Positions 53,847-62,351 of a DNA stretch of 64,000 bases are shown piece after piece; the stretch's first letter is position 1; every line of letters begins with the position of its first letter. The position numbers and the translations under genes were made by a program. Source of the DNA: Alkalispirochaeta americana (GTDB lineage: Bacteria; Spirochaetota; Spirochaetia; DSM-27196; Alkalispirochaetaceae); contig NZ_FTMS01000015.1 in assembly GCF_900156105.1 (NCBI RefSeq), positions 1-64,000 of the forward strand, in the 5' to 3' direction. The notes beneath the pieces were generated by a model, which did no database searches, was not told the DNA's origin, and worked only from the letters and a program-made list of their open reading frames with translations.

Positions 53847-54179
53847 GTGAAGCAGCGAACTGTCGAGGAAACACAGCATTTTATTGATAAAGCCGCCCGA
53901 CATTACGGGTGGGTCCCGGTGGGAGATGCGCAATTCCGGCAACGGATTGCTCAAGGCCTTACCGACAATGTAAACCGCTACGGCTACTACCTCTGTCCAT
54001 GCCGGGACGGAGAGGGCCTCCGCCAGGAAGACCGGGACATCATCTGTCCGTGCACATACGCTGCCCCGGACATCGCCGACTACGGACAATGCTTCTGCGG
54101 ACTCTTTCTCTCCCCCGAAAAATCCCGGGAGGGAGGCGATGTCTCCCAGATCCCCGAAAGACGCCCCCTGGAACGGTAA
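53847..54179 (+). CDS. Ferredoxin-thioredoxin reductase catalytic subunit
   Basis: 110 aa, GTG start after AGGAGG. Three Cys-x-Cys pairs: CPC (50, 52), CPC (67, 69) and CFC (82, 84), in the pattern YYLCPCRDG...DIICPCTYA...YGQCFCGLF. In FTR these give a 4Fe-4S cluster and a redox disulfide. No variable (alpha) subunit is present nearby. It is co-transcribed with the glutaredoxin 27 bp upstream. The electron donor is likely ferredoxin. Confidence 0.9.
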   Translation: MKQRTVEETQHFIDKAARHYGWVPVGDAQFRQRIAQGLTDNVNRYGYYLCPCRDGEGLRQEDRDIICPCTYAAPDIADYGQCFCGLFLSPEKSREGGDVSQIPERRPLER

Positions 54180-54209
54180 GCTCCTGTTCCGGGCCTGGCG
54201 CCTCCTGGT

Positions 54210-54280
54210 CTGGCCCTTTTATCTGGGCCCTTTTATCTGGGCCCTTTTATCTGGGCCCTTTTTGTCTGGGCCTTTTTTCG
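54210..54280 (+). repeat. Five-copy GGGCCC-TTTT repeat, likely tandem terminator
   Basis: Units of 13-15 bp, CTGGGCCCTTTTAT or variants, at about 54210, 54223, 54237, 54251 and 54266. Each palindromic GGGCCC is followed by a T-run. Adjacent copies pair with each other: stem GGGCCC, 8-base loop TTTTATCT, GGGCCC, then TTTT. This works as an intrinsic terminator for the plus strand (FTR gene), but the opposite strand carries A-runs instead. It lies between convergent genes. Confidence 0.75.
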
Positions 54281-54283
54281 TTC

Positions 54284-55516
54284 TCAGCTCTTTTCCTGGC
54301 CAGCGGGAAGCTCGTGAAGTTCCCGGAGCAGCTCCCCGGCGGCGGGGTTGTCGGGCTCCAGCTTCAAGACAAACTGGCAATCCGCCAGGGCCGTCTCCTG
54401 CTCTCCCATCTCGCGATACAGCTCGGCCCGGGCAATCCTCGAATCCACGTGGTACGGGTCGTACTCCAGGCAACGCGAGAAATCTGTCAGAGCCTCTTCT
54501 GTTTTCCCTTGAGCCCGATACACCACCCCCCGATAGTGATAAGCCTTGGTGGTCTTGGGAGATATCTTGATGGTGGCGGTGAAATCTTCCACAGCTCCGG
54601 CTGTATCCTGGACCGCAAAGCGGGCCATACCCCGGTGGGTGTAAATGATGGCGCTCACATACGGCTCGGGCTGGTAGGCCAGGATATCGCCATAGACCCG
54701 AATAGCCGACTTGTAGTCCTTCTGGCTGTGGAAGTGCAACGCCCTGATCAACATGGTGTCAATGGTATCACTCCCGGTATGAATCGGGTCCTCGCCCTCG
54801 GAACCGTTTCCGGAAGCGCTCTTGCTACCGGACAGCTCCCCCAGCTGGGACCAGAAGGTGGCCCGACGACGCATTAATTTCCGGCTCATGGTGCGCTGAT
54901 AGTCACGAATTTCCTGAAAAATAATATCCGAGAGCGTCAGGTTTGCATTGAGCGCCGCCAGCTTGCGCCGCAACTTTGTGTCCAGGGGAGTCAATTCGGC
55001 CTTGTACACAAGCTCGTGCTCCACCTCGGCCCAGGCATCCTGAAGAATCGTCCGAAGCTGCACCTCGCAAATCCAGCGCCGATCCAGATGAAAGCTGTCG
55101 CGAATATCCCGGGGCAACTCGATCAGGAGATGTACCGAGCTGTAGCCGAACTCGGTCTCCCCCAGATGAGCGCCTTTCCGCTCCACCTCGGTGATCTCGA
55201 AGGCTCCACGGAGCGCCTCCTCCACCACGGTGAGCTCCTCCACAAAGGGACAGACCACGCGAACCCCCAGGAGATCGGTAATAAGCACATCCCCGCCGGG
55301 GCCGCTCTCGCGGGAACGGCGCAAGAGTTTTTCGTAGAAGCTGTCAAAGGACTTGATGCGGTATTTCAAGGTGGGGCTGCTGATCTCGGCCGACGCCAGG
55401 GCAACTTTTATTCGCCGTTGCATCTCGTGCAAAGCCTTTTCCAAAGCACATGCCTGATGCTCATACTGGTACTGGAGCTCCCGACGAGAAGGGAGCGGCA
55501 ACGTTAAGCAGTACAT
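54284..55516 (-). CDS. RelA/SpoT-type alarmone synthetase with C-terminal TPR domain
   Basis: 410 aa. N-terminal (p)ppGpp synthetase domain: KYRIKSFDSFYEKLL (51-65), ITDLLGVRVV (79-88), GYSSVHLLIELP (124-135) and EVQLRTILQDAWAEVEHELVYK (151-172), keeping the Asp, Glu and Gln pattern of active synthetases. There is no hydrolase (HD) domain, TGS or ACT domain. Residues about 255-400 are TPR repeats (AYHYRGVVYRAQGKTEEALTDFSRCLEYDP...). ATG 55516 has a TATAAT box 6 nt upstream and no Shine-Dalgarno. A stress-linked signalling protein whose TPRs may bind a partner. Confidence 0.85.
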   Translation of the reverse strand: MYCLTLPLPSRRELQYQYEHQACALEKALHEMQRRIKVALASAEISSPTLKYRIKSFDSFYEKLLRRSRESGPGGDVLITDLLGVRVVCPFVEELTVVEEALRGAFEITEVERKGAHLGETEFGYSSVHLLIELPRDIRDSFHLDRRWICEVQLRTILQDAWAEVEHELVYKAELTPLDTKLRRKLAALNANLTLSDIIFQEIRDYQRTMSRKLMRRRATFWSQLGELSGSKSASGNGSEGEDPIHTGSDTIDTMLIRALHFHSQKDYKSAIRVYGDILAYQPEPYVSAIIYTHRGMARFAVQDTAGAVEDFTATIKISPKTTKAYHYRGVVYRAQGKTEEALTDFSRCLEYDPYHVDSRIARAELYREMGEQETALADCQFVLKLEPDNPAAGELLRELHELPAGQEKS

Positions 55517-55544
55517 TGCCCCATTATAACACGCACAGTACAAT
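55516..55544 (+). promoter_or_regulatory. Candidate promoter for the AI-2E-family gene
   Basis: TTGCCC (55516-55521), 17-bp spacer, TACAAT (55539-55544), leader about 18 nt with GAGGAGGAAGAG before the ATG. It overlaps the start region of the divergent alarmone synthetase. Confidence 0.5.
55523..55528 (-). promoter_or_regulatory. -10 box of the alarmone synthetase gene, leaderless type
   Basis: TATAAT on the minus strand, 6 nt before ATG 55516. I do not find a good -35 box at 16-18 bp, so it may be an extended or weak promoter. Confidence 0.4.
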
Positions 55545-55568
55545 TAGAACGAGGAGGAAGAGAAAAAG

Positions 55569-56654
55569 ATGAAGAAATTTGACAATCTTTTACCGGAAAT
55601 TATATTCCTTCTGGTTCTCACGGCCTTTTCCCTGGCTTTTTTTCGCCTCATGAGTCCTTTTTTGCTTAGCGCCTTTCTGGCAGTCGTTCTGGCAAATCTC
55701 TTCTGGCCCATCTTTGACAGGATTTCCCGGCGTTTCGGCAAACCCCGTCTGGCAGCAGCCCTCACCACGGGGCTAATCATTCTGATTGTTATTATTCCTG
55801 CGGGAACCGTCACAGCTCTGGTGGCTGCAGAAGTTATCGAACTGGTGGGGATCTTCCGCCGACAGTGGGGCGAAACCCCGGTGACCGAACTTCTGACCAT
55901 CCTTCAGGAGCATGTGGCTGCCCTCCCCCTCATTAGAAGCGTTCTGGCCTATCTGCCGGAGGAGGAAGTTGCCAGAGCTTTTGAAGAGACCTTCCGGGCC
56001 TCGGGGGATCATCTTCTGCGCATGGCCCGGCGGTACCTGGGAAGCGTCTCCACAGGACTTTTCAAGTTCCTTATCACTATCCTGCTGACCTTCTTTTTTA
56101 TCCTCGATGGCCCGCGTATGGTTCACCGCATCAAGGAGTTTCTCCCCCTGAGCGATCACAATATCGATCAGATAACAAGCGAGACGGTGAACACCATCGG
56201 CGCCACCCTGGCCAGCACCGTTTTTCTGGGAATCCTCGAGGGAGCCATGACAACAATTCTTTTTCTCTCCCTGGGACTCCCCAGCCCCTTTCTCTGGGGA
56301 GTGGTCACCATGGTTCTCTCCATGATACCGCTGGTGGGGACGAACCTCATTCTTCTTCCGGCCGGAATCTTGTCGATCCTCCTGGGCCGTCCCCTGGCAG
56401 GGTTCATCATTATCTGTGTGGGCGCCGGGATAGTAGGTATCAACCAGAACATTATTCGCCCAAAACTTGTGGGAAACCGGACCGGGCTACACCCTGCCCT
56501 GGCCCTCCTTTCAACAATCGGAGGGCTGGCCCACCTGGGGCTGATCGGCTTCCTGGTGGGTCCCGTGGCTGCGTCGCTCTTCATTGTTACCTGGAGGCAG
56601 TTCGGGAAGCGCTACGAGCGCATCCTGGCCGAGAAAAACACGCCCCTTCTGTAG
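55569..56654 (+). CDS. AI-2E/PerM-family membrane transporter
   Basis: 361 aa. Hydrophobic segments at about residues 8-60 (two), 68-95, then 150-180 and several between 210 and 335. The PerM/AI-2E pattern includes LFKFLITILLTFFFILDGPRM and the C-terminal NQNIIRPKLVGNRTGLHPALALLSTIGGLAHLGLIGFLVGP. The family exports small molecules (autoinducer-2 in some cases, Na+/H+ antiport in others). The substrate cannot be inferred. Strong GAGGAGGAAGAG Shine-Dalgarno. Confidence 0.88.
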   Translation: MKKFDNLLPEIIFLLVLTAFSLAFFRLMSPFLLSAFLAVVLANLFWPIFDRISRRFGKPRLAAALTTGLIILIVIIPAGTVTALVAAEVIELVGIFRRQWGETPVTELLTILQEHVAALPLIRSVLAYLPEEEVARAFEETFRASGDHLLRMARRYLGSVSTGLFKFLITILLTFFFILDGPRMVHRIKEFLPLSDHNIDQITSETVNTIGATLASTVFLGILEGAMTTILFLSLGLPSPFLWGVVTMVLSMIPLVGTNLILLPAGILSILLGRPLAGFIIICVGAGIVGINQNIIRPKLVGNRTGLHPALALLSTIGGLAHLGLIGFLVGPVAASLFIVTWRQFGKRYERILAEKNTPLL

Positions 56655-56681
56655 GCCCCCGCCTCTTTCCAAAACTCTGTC

Positions 56682-57269
56682 TCAAATTCCTGCCATACTC
56701 CGCAGGTGTGTCTCCACTTCGCCCAGGGCCCGCTGGTATTGCTCCTGGAGATTCCCCAGGTGATCCTGAAGGAGCTTGGCGAACTCCGGGTCCTGGGATG
56801 CCTCAAGCCGCACGGGACGGCCATACTGTTGGGACAGTTGCTGCTCCCGCTGTTTGAGGCGGGGGCCATACTGCTCCGTGAGCCCCTCTATCAATTGATT
56901 TCGATCCTGGAGATAGCGCGAGAAGAACTCCCGTACTTGCTGAAGTATCGCATCGACCATGGACCGGTCCCGCGACAATTCCTTCATCACCGTCGCAAGT
57001 TCATCGAGCCGAGCCAGGTCGCGCTCCTCCTGCGGAAGCACCAAGTTGCTCCGTACCGCCTCAAAAAGGCCTTCCTTCACCCAGACCAACTCGTTCTTGG
57101 GGAAGGCTTTCAGAGCCTTCTTGAGCTGAAAATCGGGGTCCTTTCGGAGGGTCGCGAGCATCTTCCGCCCCTCGTTCCGTGCCTCATGCTTCCGAACCGC
57201 CTCGGGGTCTCCCTGGATATCCCTGGTCTTTTCCAGGGCGATCTCCAGTGCTGATTTTATCTCTGCCAT
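56682..57269 (-). CDS. Helical protein of unknown function, 195 aa
   Basis: The start ATG 57269 gives MAEIKSALEIALEKTRDIQG. The sequence is charged, mostly helical, without Cys or membrane segments, with coiled-coil-like stretches (RLKQREQQLSQQYG, HLGNLQEQYQRALGEVETHL). I recognise no domain, though such proteins recur near radC in spirochaetes as far as I recall (weak). No Shine-Dalgarno; a TATACT box lies 6 nt upstream. Convergent with the AI-2E gene. Confidence 0.7.
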   Translation of the reverse strand: MAEIKSALEIALEKTRDIQGDPEAVRKHEARNEGRKMLATLRKDPDFQLKKALKAFPKNELVWVKEGLFEAVRSNLVLPQEERDLARLDELATVMKELSRDRSMVDAILQQVREFFSRYLQDRNQLIEGLTEQYGPRLKQREQQLSQQYGRPVRLEASQDPEFAKLLQDHLGNLQEQYQRALGEVETHLRSMAGI

Positions 57270-57275
57270 GAACCA

Positions 57276-57304
57276 AGTATACAGAAAAAAAGCGTTTCGC
57301 AAAA
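57276..57304 (-). promoter_or_regulatory. Candidate promoter for the 195-aa protein, leaderless type
   Basis: Minus strand: TTTTGC (57304-57299), 17-bp spacer, TATACT (57281-57276), then 6 nt to ATG. Confidence 0.5.
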
Positions 57305-57367
57305 GCAGGACCGCTCTTTCTCCCGTCTCCGTAGGATGTGAAAGCAACGGGAAAAGAGGCCAAAGAG

Positions 57368-58030
57368 ATGGCCCGGTACATGGAACAGGTTAAAAACGGC
57401 TGCGGTCCTCGGGAACGACTTTTGGGAGAAGGTGCCCACGTTCTGAGCGATCAGGATCTTTTAGCGGTGGTCCTGGGAAGCGGCCACCAGGGATGCGGCG
57501 TCTTTGCCCTGGCCCAGCGGGTTCTGGGGGTGCTGGAAGAGAGCCAATTTCGGGCAACTCCCCAGGAGCTCATGTCAGTAAGCGGCGTTGGCCCCGCCAA
57601 GGCAACTCTTCTGGCAGCGGCAGTTGAGTTCTGCCGGCGCGTTCTGGCCCCCAGAAACTACCGGATACGTCACCCCTCCGACGCGGTACCGCTTCTTCAG
57701 CACTACGCCGATCGGAGACAGGAACACTTTCTTGCGATCTCCCTGAACGGAGCTCACGAAGTCAACGCGGTACGAATCGTCTCGGTGGGGTTGGTGAACC
57801 GAACCCTGGTACACCCCAGGGAGGTTTTTGCCGATGCGCTCCAGGATCGGGCTGCTGCGATTATTGTGGCCCACAACCACCCCAGCGGAAACACCGATCC
57901 CAGTGCCGAGGACCGGGCAGTCACCCGAACCCTCACCGAAGCGGGTGACATTTTGGGGATCCGCCTTCTGGATCATATCGTCTTCTCCTCCCAGGGCTAC
58001 TACAGTTTCCGGGAGAATGACGAACTTTAG
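57368..58030 (+). CDS. radC: RadC-type JAB metalloprotease-like protein
   Basis: 220 aa. Helix-hairpin-helix part: [13 protein letters not shown]; the JAB domain has [14 protein letters not shown] with metal-binding His169, His171 and Asp, and the upstream catalytic-like Glu region ([10 protein letters not shown]). I choose ATG 57368, with AAGAGG 7 nt upstream; a GTG at 57338 is also in frame. Function in bacteria is unresolved (once thought DNA repair). Overlaps the end of clpC by 4 nt, convergent. Confidence 0.9.
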   Translation: MARYMEQVKNGCGPRERLLGEGAHVLSDQDLLAVVLGSGHQGCGVFALAQRVLGVLEESQFRATPQELMSVSGVGPAKATLLAAAVEFCRRVLAPRNYRIRHPSDAVPLLQHYADRRQEHFLAISLNGAHEVNAVRIVSVGLVNRTLVHPREVFADALQDRAAAIIVAHNHPSGNTDPSAEDRAVTRTLTEAGDILGIRLLDHIVFSSQGYYSFRENDEL

Positions 58031-60660
58031 TCCCCGCGGGATGAATCACCCAGGGATATTCCCTGGGGAGACTCCTTCTCTGCCGCCGGGGCAGAGACCT
58101 CGGAGGCTTCAGGGCTTCCAGAGTTCTCAGGCTTTTCTGAAGAACCGGTGCGCTTCTTTGCCTTCCTCCGGAAGGTAAAGGCTCCGTTGCGCACACCTAC
58201 CAGGATATGATCTCCCTCGCCGAAGCGACGGCGCAGGAGATCCATCGCCAGGGGATCCTCGATCTCCCGCTGGATGGTACGGCGCAGGGGGCGCGCTCCG
58301 TATTTCACATCGTAGCCGCGCTCGATCAGCAGATCTCTGGCGGAGCGAGTCACCTCCAGGGTGATATCCCGCTCGGCCAGACGTGTCTGCATATCTCCCA
58401 GAAGAATTTCCAGGATTGAACGAACCTGCGGATCCGAGAGACTATGAAACACCACAATCTCGTCAACCCGGTTTATGAACTCCGGACGGAACTGCTTGCG
58501 AAGCTCATTCATCGCCGATGCGCGGATCTCCCGGTACTCCAGAAGCCCCTCGTTGGAGCGGAACCCCACCGAGGCATCCCTGGTTATCTCACGAGCTCCG
58601 GCGTTGGACGTCATAATGAGAACGGTGTTTCTGAAGCTTACCTTGTGGCCCAGATTATCCTGGAGCTCTCCCTCTTCCAGAATCTGCAGGAGCAGGTTAA
58701 ACACATCGGGATGGGCTTTTTCGATCTCGTCCAGAAGCACGACGCTGTAGGGCTTCCTGCGGATTTTCTCGGTGAGAACGCCTCCTTCTTCGTAGCCGAC
58801 ATATCCCGGGGGTGCTCCCACAAGGCGGGAGACATTGTGCTTCTCCATGTAATCAGACATATCTATCCTGATGAGGGCGTCGGACGTCCCAAAGAGAAAC
58901 TCCGCCAGCGATTTGGCCAGCAGGCTTTTTCCAACCCCCGTGGGCCCCAGAAAGATGAAAGACCCCATGGGCCGCTCGGGGGCACTCAGCCCCGTCCGGG
59001 ACCGCCGAATCGCTGAAGCGATCCCCTGAATAGCCTCATCCTGTCCGATCACACTCCGGTGGAGATCCTTCTCTATATCAAGAAGGCGCTCGCTTTCGCT
59101 CTGGGCAATCCGGACCAGAGGGATGCCGGTAATCTCGCTGAGGACGTAATTAATGTCTTCTGCATCGACAACGCTCTGCTCGCTCCGCAGCGTCACCCGC
59201 CAGTGGCTCCTGAGTTGCTCCACCCGATCTTTGAGTTGGCGCACCTCGTCCCGGACAGCAGCAGCCCGCTCATAGTTCTGGCTGTTGACCAGGGCGATCT
59301 TCTCGCTGTTCAGTTGTTCAATGTGCCGTTCCAGCTCGGCGATCTCCGTAGGTCGGACACTGTTGGATATCCGTTTCCGGCTTCCCGCTTCATCGATCAG
59401 ATCGATCGCCTTGTCGGGCAGAAAGCGATCTGCTATGTAGCGTCTGGACATAACCGAGGCAACCTCCAGGGCTCCCGGCGTATACGAAACGTTATGATGC
59501 TCCTCATAGCGTTCCTTGATCCCCCGGAGGATCTCGATCGTTTCTTCCACCGAGGGTTCCGGAACGATGACTGACTGGAACCGCCGCTCCAGGGCTGCGT
59601 CTTTCTCGATGTATTTCTTGTATTCATTCAGGGTAGTCGCGCCGATGCACTGCATCTCTCCCCGCGAAAGGGCTGGTTTAAGCATATTGCTGGCATCGAT
59701 CGCGCCTTCGGCCCCACCGGCTCCGATGATGGTATGAAGCTCGTCTATGAAGAGGATGACGTTACCGCTGTTGGTGATCTCCTTCATGACCCGCTTCAGC
59801 CGCTCTTCAAACTCACCCCGATATTTGGTGCCCGCTATGAGGCTCGCCAGATCCAGCGTGAGAACCCGCTTGCCCATCAACACCTCGGGAGCCGTCCCAT
59901 TGACGATTTCCTGGGCAAGGCCCTCCACGATGGCGGTTTTTCCCACCCCCGGCTCTCCAATGAGAACGGGATTGTTCTTGGTTCGTCGGGCCAGAATCTG
60001 AATGACCCGCTCGATTTCACGCTTTCGCCCCACCACCGGATCCAGGCGGTTATCCCGAGCCAGAGAGGTGAGATCACGGGCAAACTCATCCAGAGTCGGG
60101 GTCGCCTTCTTTCCCGCCTGGGCGGTAGAAACCCTGCGCCGCCCCGCGCCTCCGGTGCTTCCCTGAGCACTGCCTGATCCGGAACCCGCGGCTGCTCCCG
60201 CAGGAGAACTTCCCCGGGATTCGCCGCCGCTCAAATCAACAATGACCTCACGGAGCATATCCACGGTCACACCAAACTGATCCAGAAAGAAGGAGGTCTT
60301 GCTCTCGTGCTCGCGACAGCAGGCAAGAAGGAGATGCTCGGTACCGATATACTCGTGGCCCAGATTTCGGGCTTCCTCAGCTGAATCCTCCAGAACCTTG
60401 CGCCCCCGCGACGAGGGAGGGACATCCCCCAGGGTAAACCCCCCGCGTTTCTTGGGAATGGAGTTCTCCAACTCGATCTGCATCTTGGCAGGATCGATCA
60501 TCACCTTCTCAAGGGCTTTGTAGCCGAGCCCTCCCCCTTCTTTGAGGATCGCCAGCATGATATGCTCGGGCAAGAGTTGCTCCGAATGAAACCGCTTCGC
60601 CTCATCCTGGGCAAGTATCTGCAAAACCCGCTGGGCTCGTTGTGTCAATCCTTTAAACAT
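58027..60660 (-). CDS. clpC: ClpC AAA+ unfoldase
   Basis: 877 aa. Two N-terminal Clp repeat domains (residues 1-150), an acidic/Gly-rich linker, D1 AAA with Walker [14 protein letters not shown], and a middle domain with a UVR-like segment ([26 protein letters not shown] region), then D2 with [14 protein letters not shown] and the sensor region. ClpC pairs with ClpP. The C-terminal tail is Lys/Ser/Glu-rich, without an obvious family feature. ATG 60660 follows AGGAG. The gene sits downstream of mcsB, the Firmicutes-type arrangement. Confidence 0.95.
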   Translation of the reverse strand: MFKGLTQRAQRVLQILAQDEAKRFHSEQLLPEHIMLAILKEGGGLGYKALEKVMIDPAKMQIELENSIPKKRGGFTLGDVPPSSRGRKVLEDSAEEARNLGHEYIGTEHLLLACCREHESKTSFFLDQFGVTVDMLREVIVDLSGGESRGSSPAGAAAGSGSGSAQGSTGGAGRRRVSTAQAGKKATPTLDEFARDLTSLARDNRLDPVVGRKREIERVIQILARRTKNNPVLIGEPGVGKTAIVEGLAQEIVNGTAPEVLMGKRVLTLDLASLIAGTKYRGEFEERLKRVMKEITNSGNVILFIDELHTIIGAGGAEGAIDASNMLKPALSRGEMQCIGATTLNEYKKYIEKDAALERRFQSVIVPEPSVEETIEILRGIKERYEEHHNVSYTPGALEVASVMSRRYIADRFLPDKAIDLIDEAGSRKRISNSVRPTEIAELERHIEQLNSEKIALVNSQNYERAAAVRDEVRQLKDRVEQLRSHWRVTLRSEQSVVDAEDINYVLSEITGIPLVRIAQSESERLLDIEKDLHRSVIGQDEAIQGIASAIRRSRTGLSAPERPMGSFIFLGPTGVGKSLLAKSLAEFLFGTSDALIRIDMSDYMEKHNVSRLVGAPPGYVGYEEGGVLTEKIRRKPYSVVLLDEIEKAHPDVFNLLLQILEEGELQDNLGHKVSFRNTVLIMTSNAGAREITRDASVGFRSNEGLLEYREIRASAMNELRKQFRPEFINRVDEIVVFHSLSDPQVRSILEILLGDMQTRLAERDITLEVTRSARDLLIERGYDVKYGARPLRRTIQREIEDPLAMDLLRRRFGEGDHILVGVRNGAFTFRRKAKKRTGSSEKPENSGSPEASEVSAPAAEKESPQGISLGDSSRGD

Positions 60661-60664
60661 CTTC

Positions 60665-61729
60665 CTACTCCTGTTGCGCCGTTGCGGCTCTCAGCATCTC
60701 TCTGATCAGCATGGCCCGTCGCGCGTCAAGGCTCTCACGGGTATTCTCGTCCTTTTTTTCCGAGAACACCACCACTGAACTATCACAAGCGGCAAAAAAA
60801 AGATTCGTGACCTCTGGGCAGGCCACGCCGTCGATCAAACCACAGGCAGCTCCCAGGCGGACCAGACCAATCTGTTCCATAGCCTCATGGCGAGGCAAAA
60901 CCCGAGCGAAAGAGAGCACTCCCAACGCCCGGTGAACCGCATCCTCCAGCTCGTGCCGGTGATCCTGGAGGAGCAAATCCCTAGCCTTCCGCTCATAATA
61001 TACTAACCGCTCTACCAGGGTAGCAAGTTCTGCCGCCGTTTCATCCTCGGACTCACCAAAAGAAGCCGGGCAGGCAAGTCGATACAGCGAAGGATGGATA
61101 CCATCCTCCCCTGGCAGGGGATGGATCAAAACCCGCGAACTCCCTTTCGGGGGAATCCCCTTGCCCTGTCGTGGCAACCCCTGGGCCCCCTGCTGAAGAG
61201 CGGGCAGAAACAGGACCGCCCCGGCGGTGAGGCCCGTTCCAACCCGGTGAAGGTGCGGCGAGAGATAGCCCAACCGGAGTGATACTGCGTAGGAGAGATG
61301 CTCTTCCAGAAGCCGATCAAGGAGAGAGGCTTTCTCCTGGGCCATCTCCGGAGCCCACCCCCCCGACGTTCCCTGGATGGTCACGTGATCTTCGCCTCCG
61401 AGGCGAATCATCTCTTCTTCGCCCGGGGAGACGATAGAGAAGGAGGTCTCTTCTTCCCCGGCCAGGATTCCCCGGACCGAGAAAAAACGGCGGACTTCAG
61501 GGATCAGACGGGGGCCGTCAATTACGTAATACTCCTCGGGAAGGGCCGTTCCTGCCTGTTCAACCCGCCGTCGCACTTCCCGGCGTTCGGCCTCTCCAGC
61601 ACCCTCGTTGAACGGAATATCCGCCAGGTTTCGTCCCAGCTCCACTATGGTGGCCACCACCACATCGCTGTCCGGCCCGGCGTGAGAAAACCACCCTTGA
61701 GGAGATGGAACTGCCCTATGAATCAGCAT
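60665..61729 (-). CDS. mcsB: McsB homologue with degenerate arginine-kinase active site
   Basis: 354 aa. ATG 61729 ([13 protein letters not shown]) overlaps mcsA by 14 nt; the longer upstream frame lies inside mcsA. Alignment from memory with Bacillus Mcs[17 protein letters not shown] replaces SSRIRLARN (both ATP-binding Arg lost), [10 protein letters not shown] replaces NEEDHIRIQ, and [13 protein letters not shown] replaces YLTSCPTNVGTGL (catalytic Cys lost). Conserved are VGTGL, LPAL, the RLG segment and the C-terminal ARRAMLIRE. The nucleotide chemistry is therefore probably lost. It could still act as an adaptor for McsA/ClpC. Confidence 0.8.
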   Translation of the reverse strand: MLIHRAVPSPQGWFSHAGPDSDVVVATIVELGRNLADIPFNEGAGEAERREVRRRVEQAGTALPEEYYVIDGPRLIPEVRRFFSVRGILAGEEETSFSIVSPGEEEMIRLGGEDHVTIQGTSGGWAPEMAQEKASLLDRLLEEHLSYAVSLRLGYLSPHLHRVGTGLTAGAVLFLPALQQGAQGLPRQGKGIPPKGSSRVLIHPLPGEDGIHPSLYRLACPASFGESEDETAAELATLVERLVYYERKARDLLLQDHRHELEDAVHRALGVLSFARVLPRHEAMEQIGLVRLGAACGLIDGVACPEVTNLFFAACDSSVVVFSEKKDENTRESLDARRAMLIREMLRAATAQQE

Positions 61730-62225
61730 GGTCAGATATGTCAGAGGCAGCCGGAGCATCCAGGGAGAGCTCCTGGAGCTGGTCCCTGAGGAGCGCAGCC
61801 GACTCGAAATCCTCCTGCTCCACTGCCAGAGAGAGGCGGTGGAGCACACGCTCCCGCTCCACAAAGATCCGGCGGTAGCGGGCGAGCCGTTGCGGCAACC
61901 GTCCCTGGTGGGACGCATCTTCCCGGTGGAGCCGAAGAATGCGATCAATCGCCTGGTCAAAAAGAGCGTAACATTCGGAACACCCCACCCGGTGGCGGAG
62001 GACAACGTCCCGCAAGGTGGTTCCGCAACGCGGACAAGCCTGGCTGGTCCGGGGACCACAGCGATGCCAGGCAAAAACTCCCTCGAAAAGATACGCCACC
62101 GAGGGGCAGCCCTCCTGAAGACCCGCCACACCCAATTCCTGCGCTTCCTGAAGCGACAGGTCGCGCTGTTGTCGCGCGGCCCCCTTCATTCGTATCAGGG
62201 TATACCGTCGATCCCGTCGTTTCAT
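61716..62225 (-). CDS. mcsA: McsA-like zinc protein, ClpC operon activator
   Basis: 169 aa, ATG 62225. Zinc-binding CPRCGTT and GCSECYALFD 19 residues apart match the second zinc module of McsA. The C-terminal UVR motif is RVLHRLSLAVEQEDFESAALLRDQLQEL. The usual first two-cysteine module is not evident. In Firmicutes McsA activates McsB. It is followed by mcsB with a 14-nt overlap. No Shine-Dalgarno; a TAGACT box is 7 nt before the ATG. Confidence 0.82.
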   Translation of the reverse strand: MKRRDRRYTLIRMKGAARQQRDLSLQEAQELGVAGLQEGCPSVAYLFEGVFAWHRCGPRTSQACPRCGTTLRDVVLRHRVGCSECYALFDQAIDRILRLHREDASHQGRLPQRLARYRRIFVERERVLHRLSLAVEQEDFESAALLRDQLQELSLDAPAASDISDHADS

Positions 62226-62232
62226 CGACGTA

Positions 62233-62261
62233 AGTCTACCACGGTGGTTGTCATTAACCAA
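62233..62261 (-). promoter_or_regulatory. Candidate promoter for mcsA-mcsB-clpC, leaderless type
   Basis: Minus strand: TTGGTT (62261-62256), 17-bp spacer, TAGACT (62238-62233), then 7 nt to ATG. The -35 match is poor. No CtsR-type direct repeat is evident. Confidence 0.4.
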
Positions 62262-62351
62262 TCATCCACCCGATCATTCCGGCGAAACTCCCGGCCGTCT
62301 GCAGCACGCCGCCTGCCCCACACCACCAGGGCAGCGCACCCGGACCCCGCC

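Noticed and set aside
52899-54089. 396-codon minus-strand frame across the lipoprotein, glutaredoxin and FTR genes
   Set aside because: The three plus-strand genes have signal, CxxC and Cys-x-Cys motifs; the minus-strand translation has no domain.
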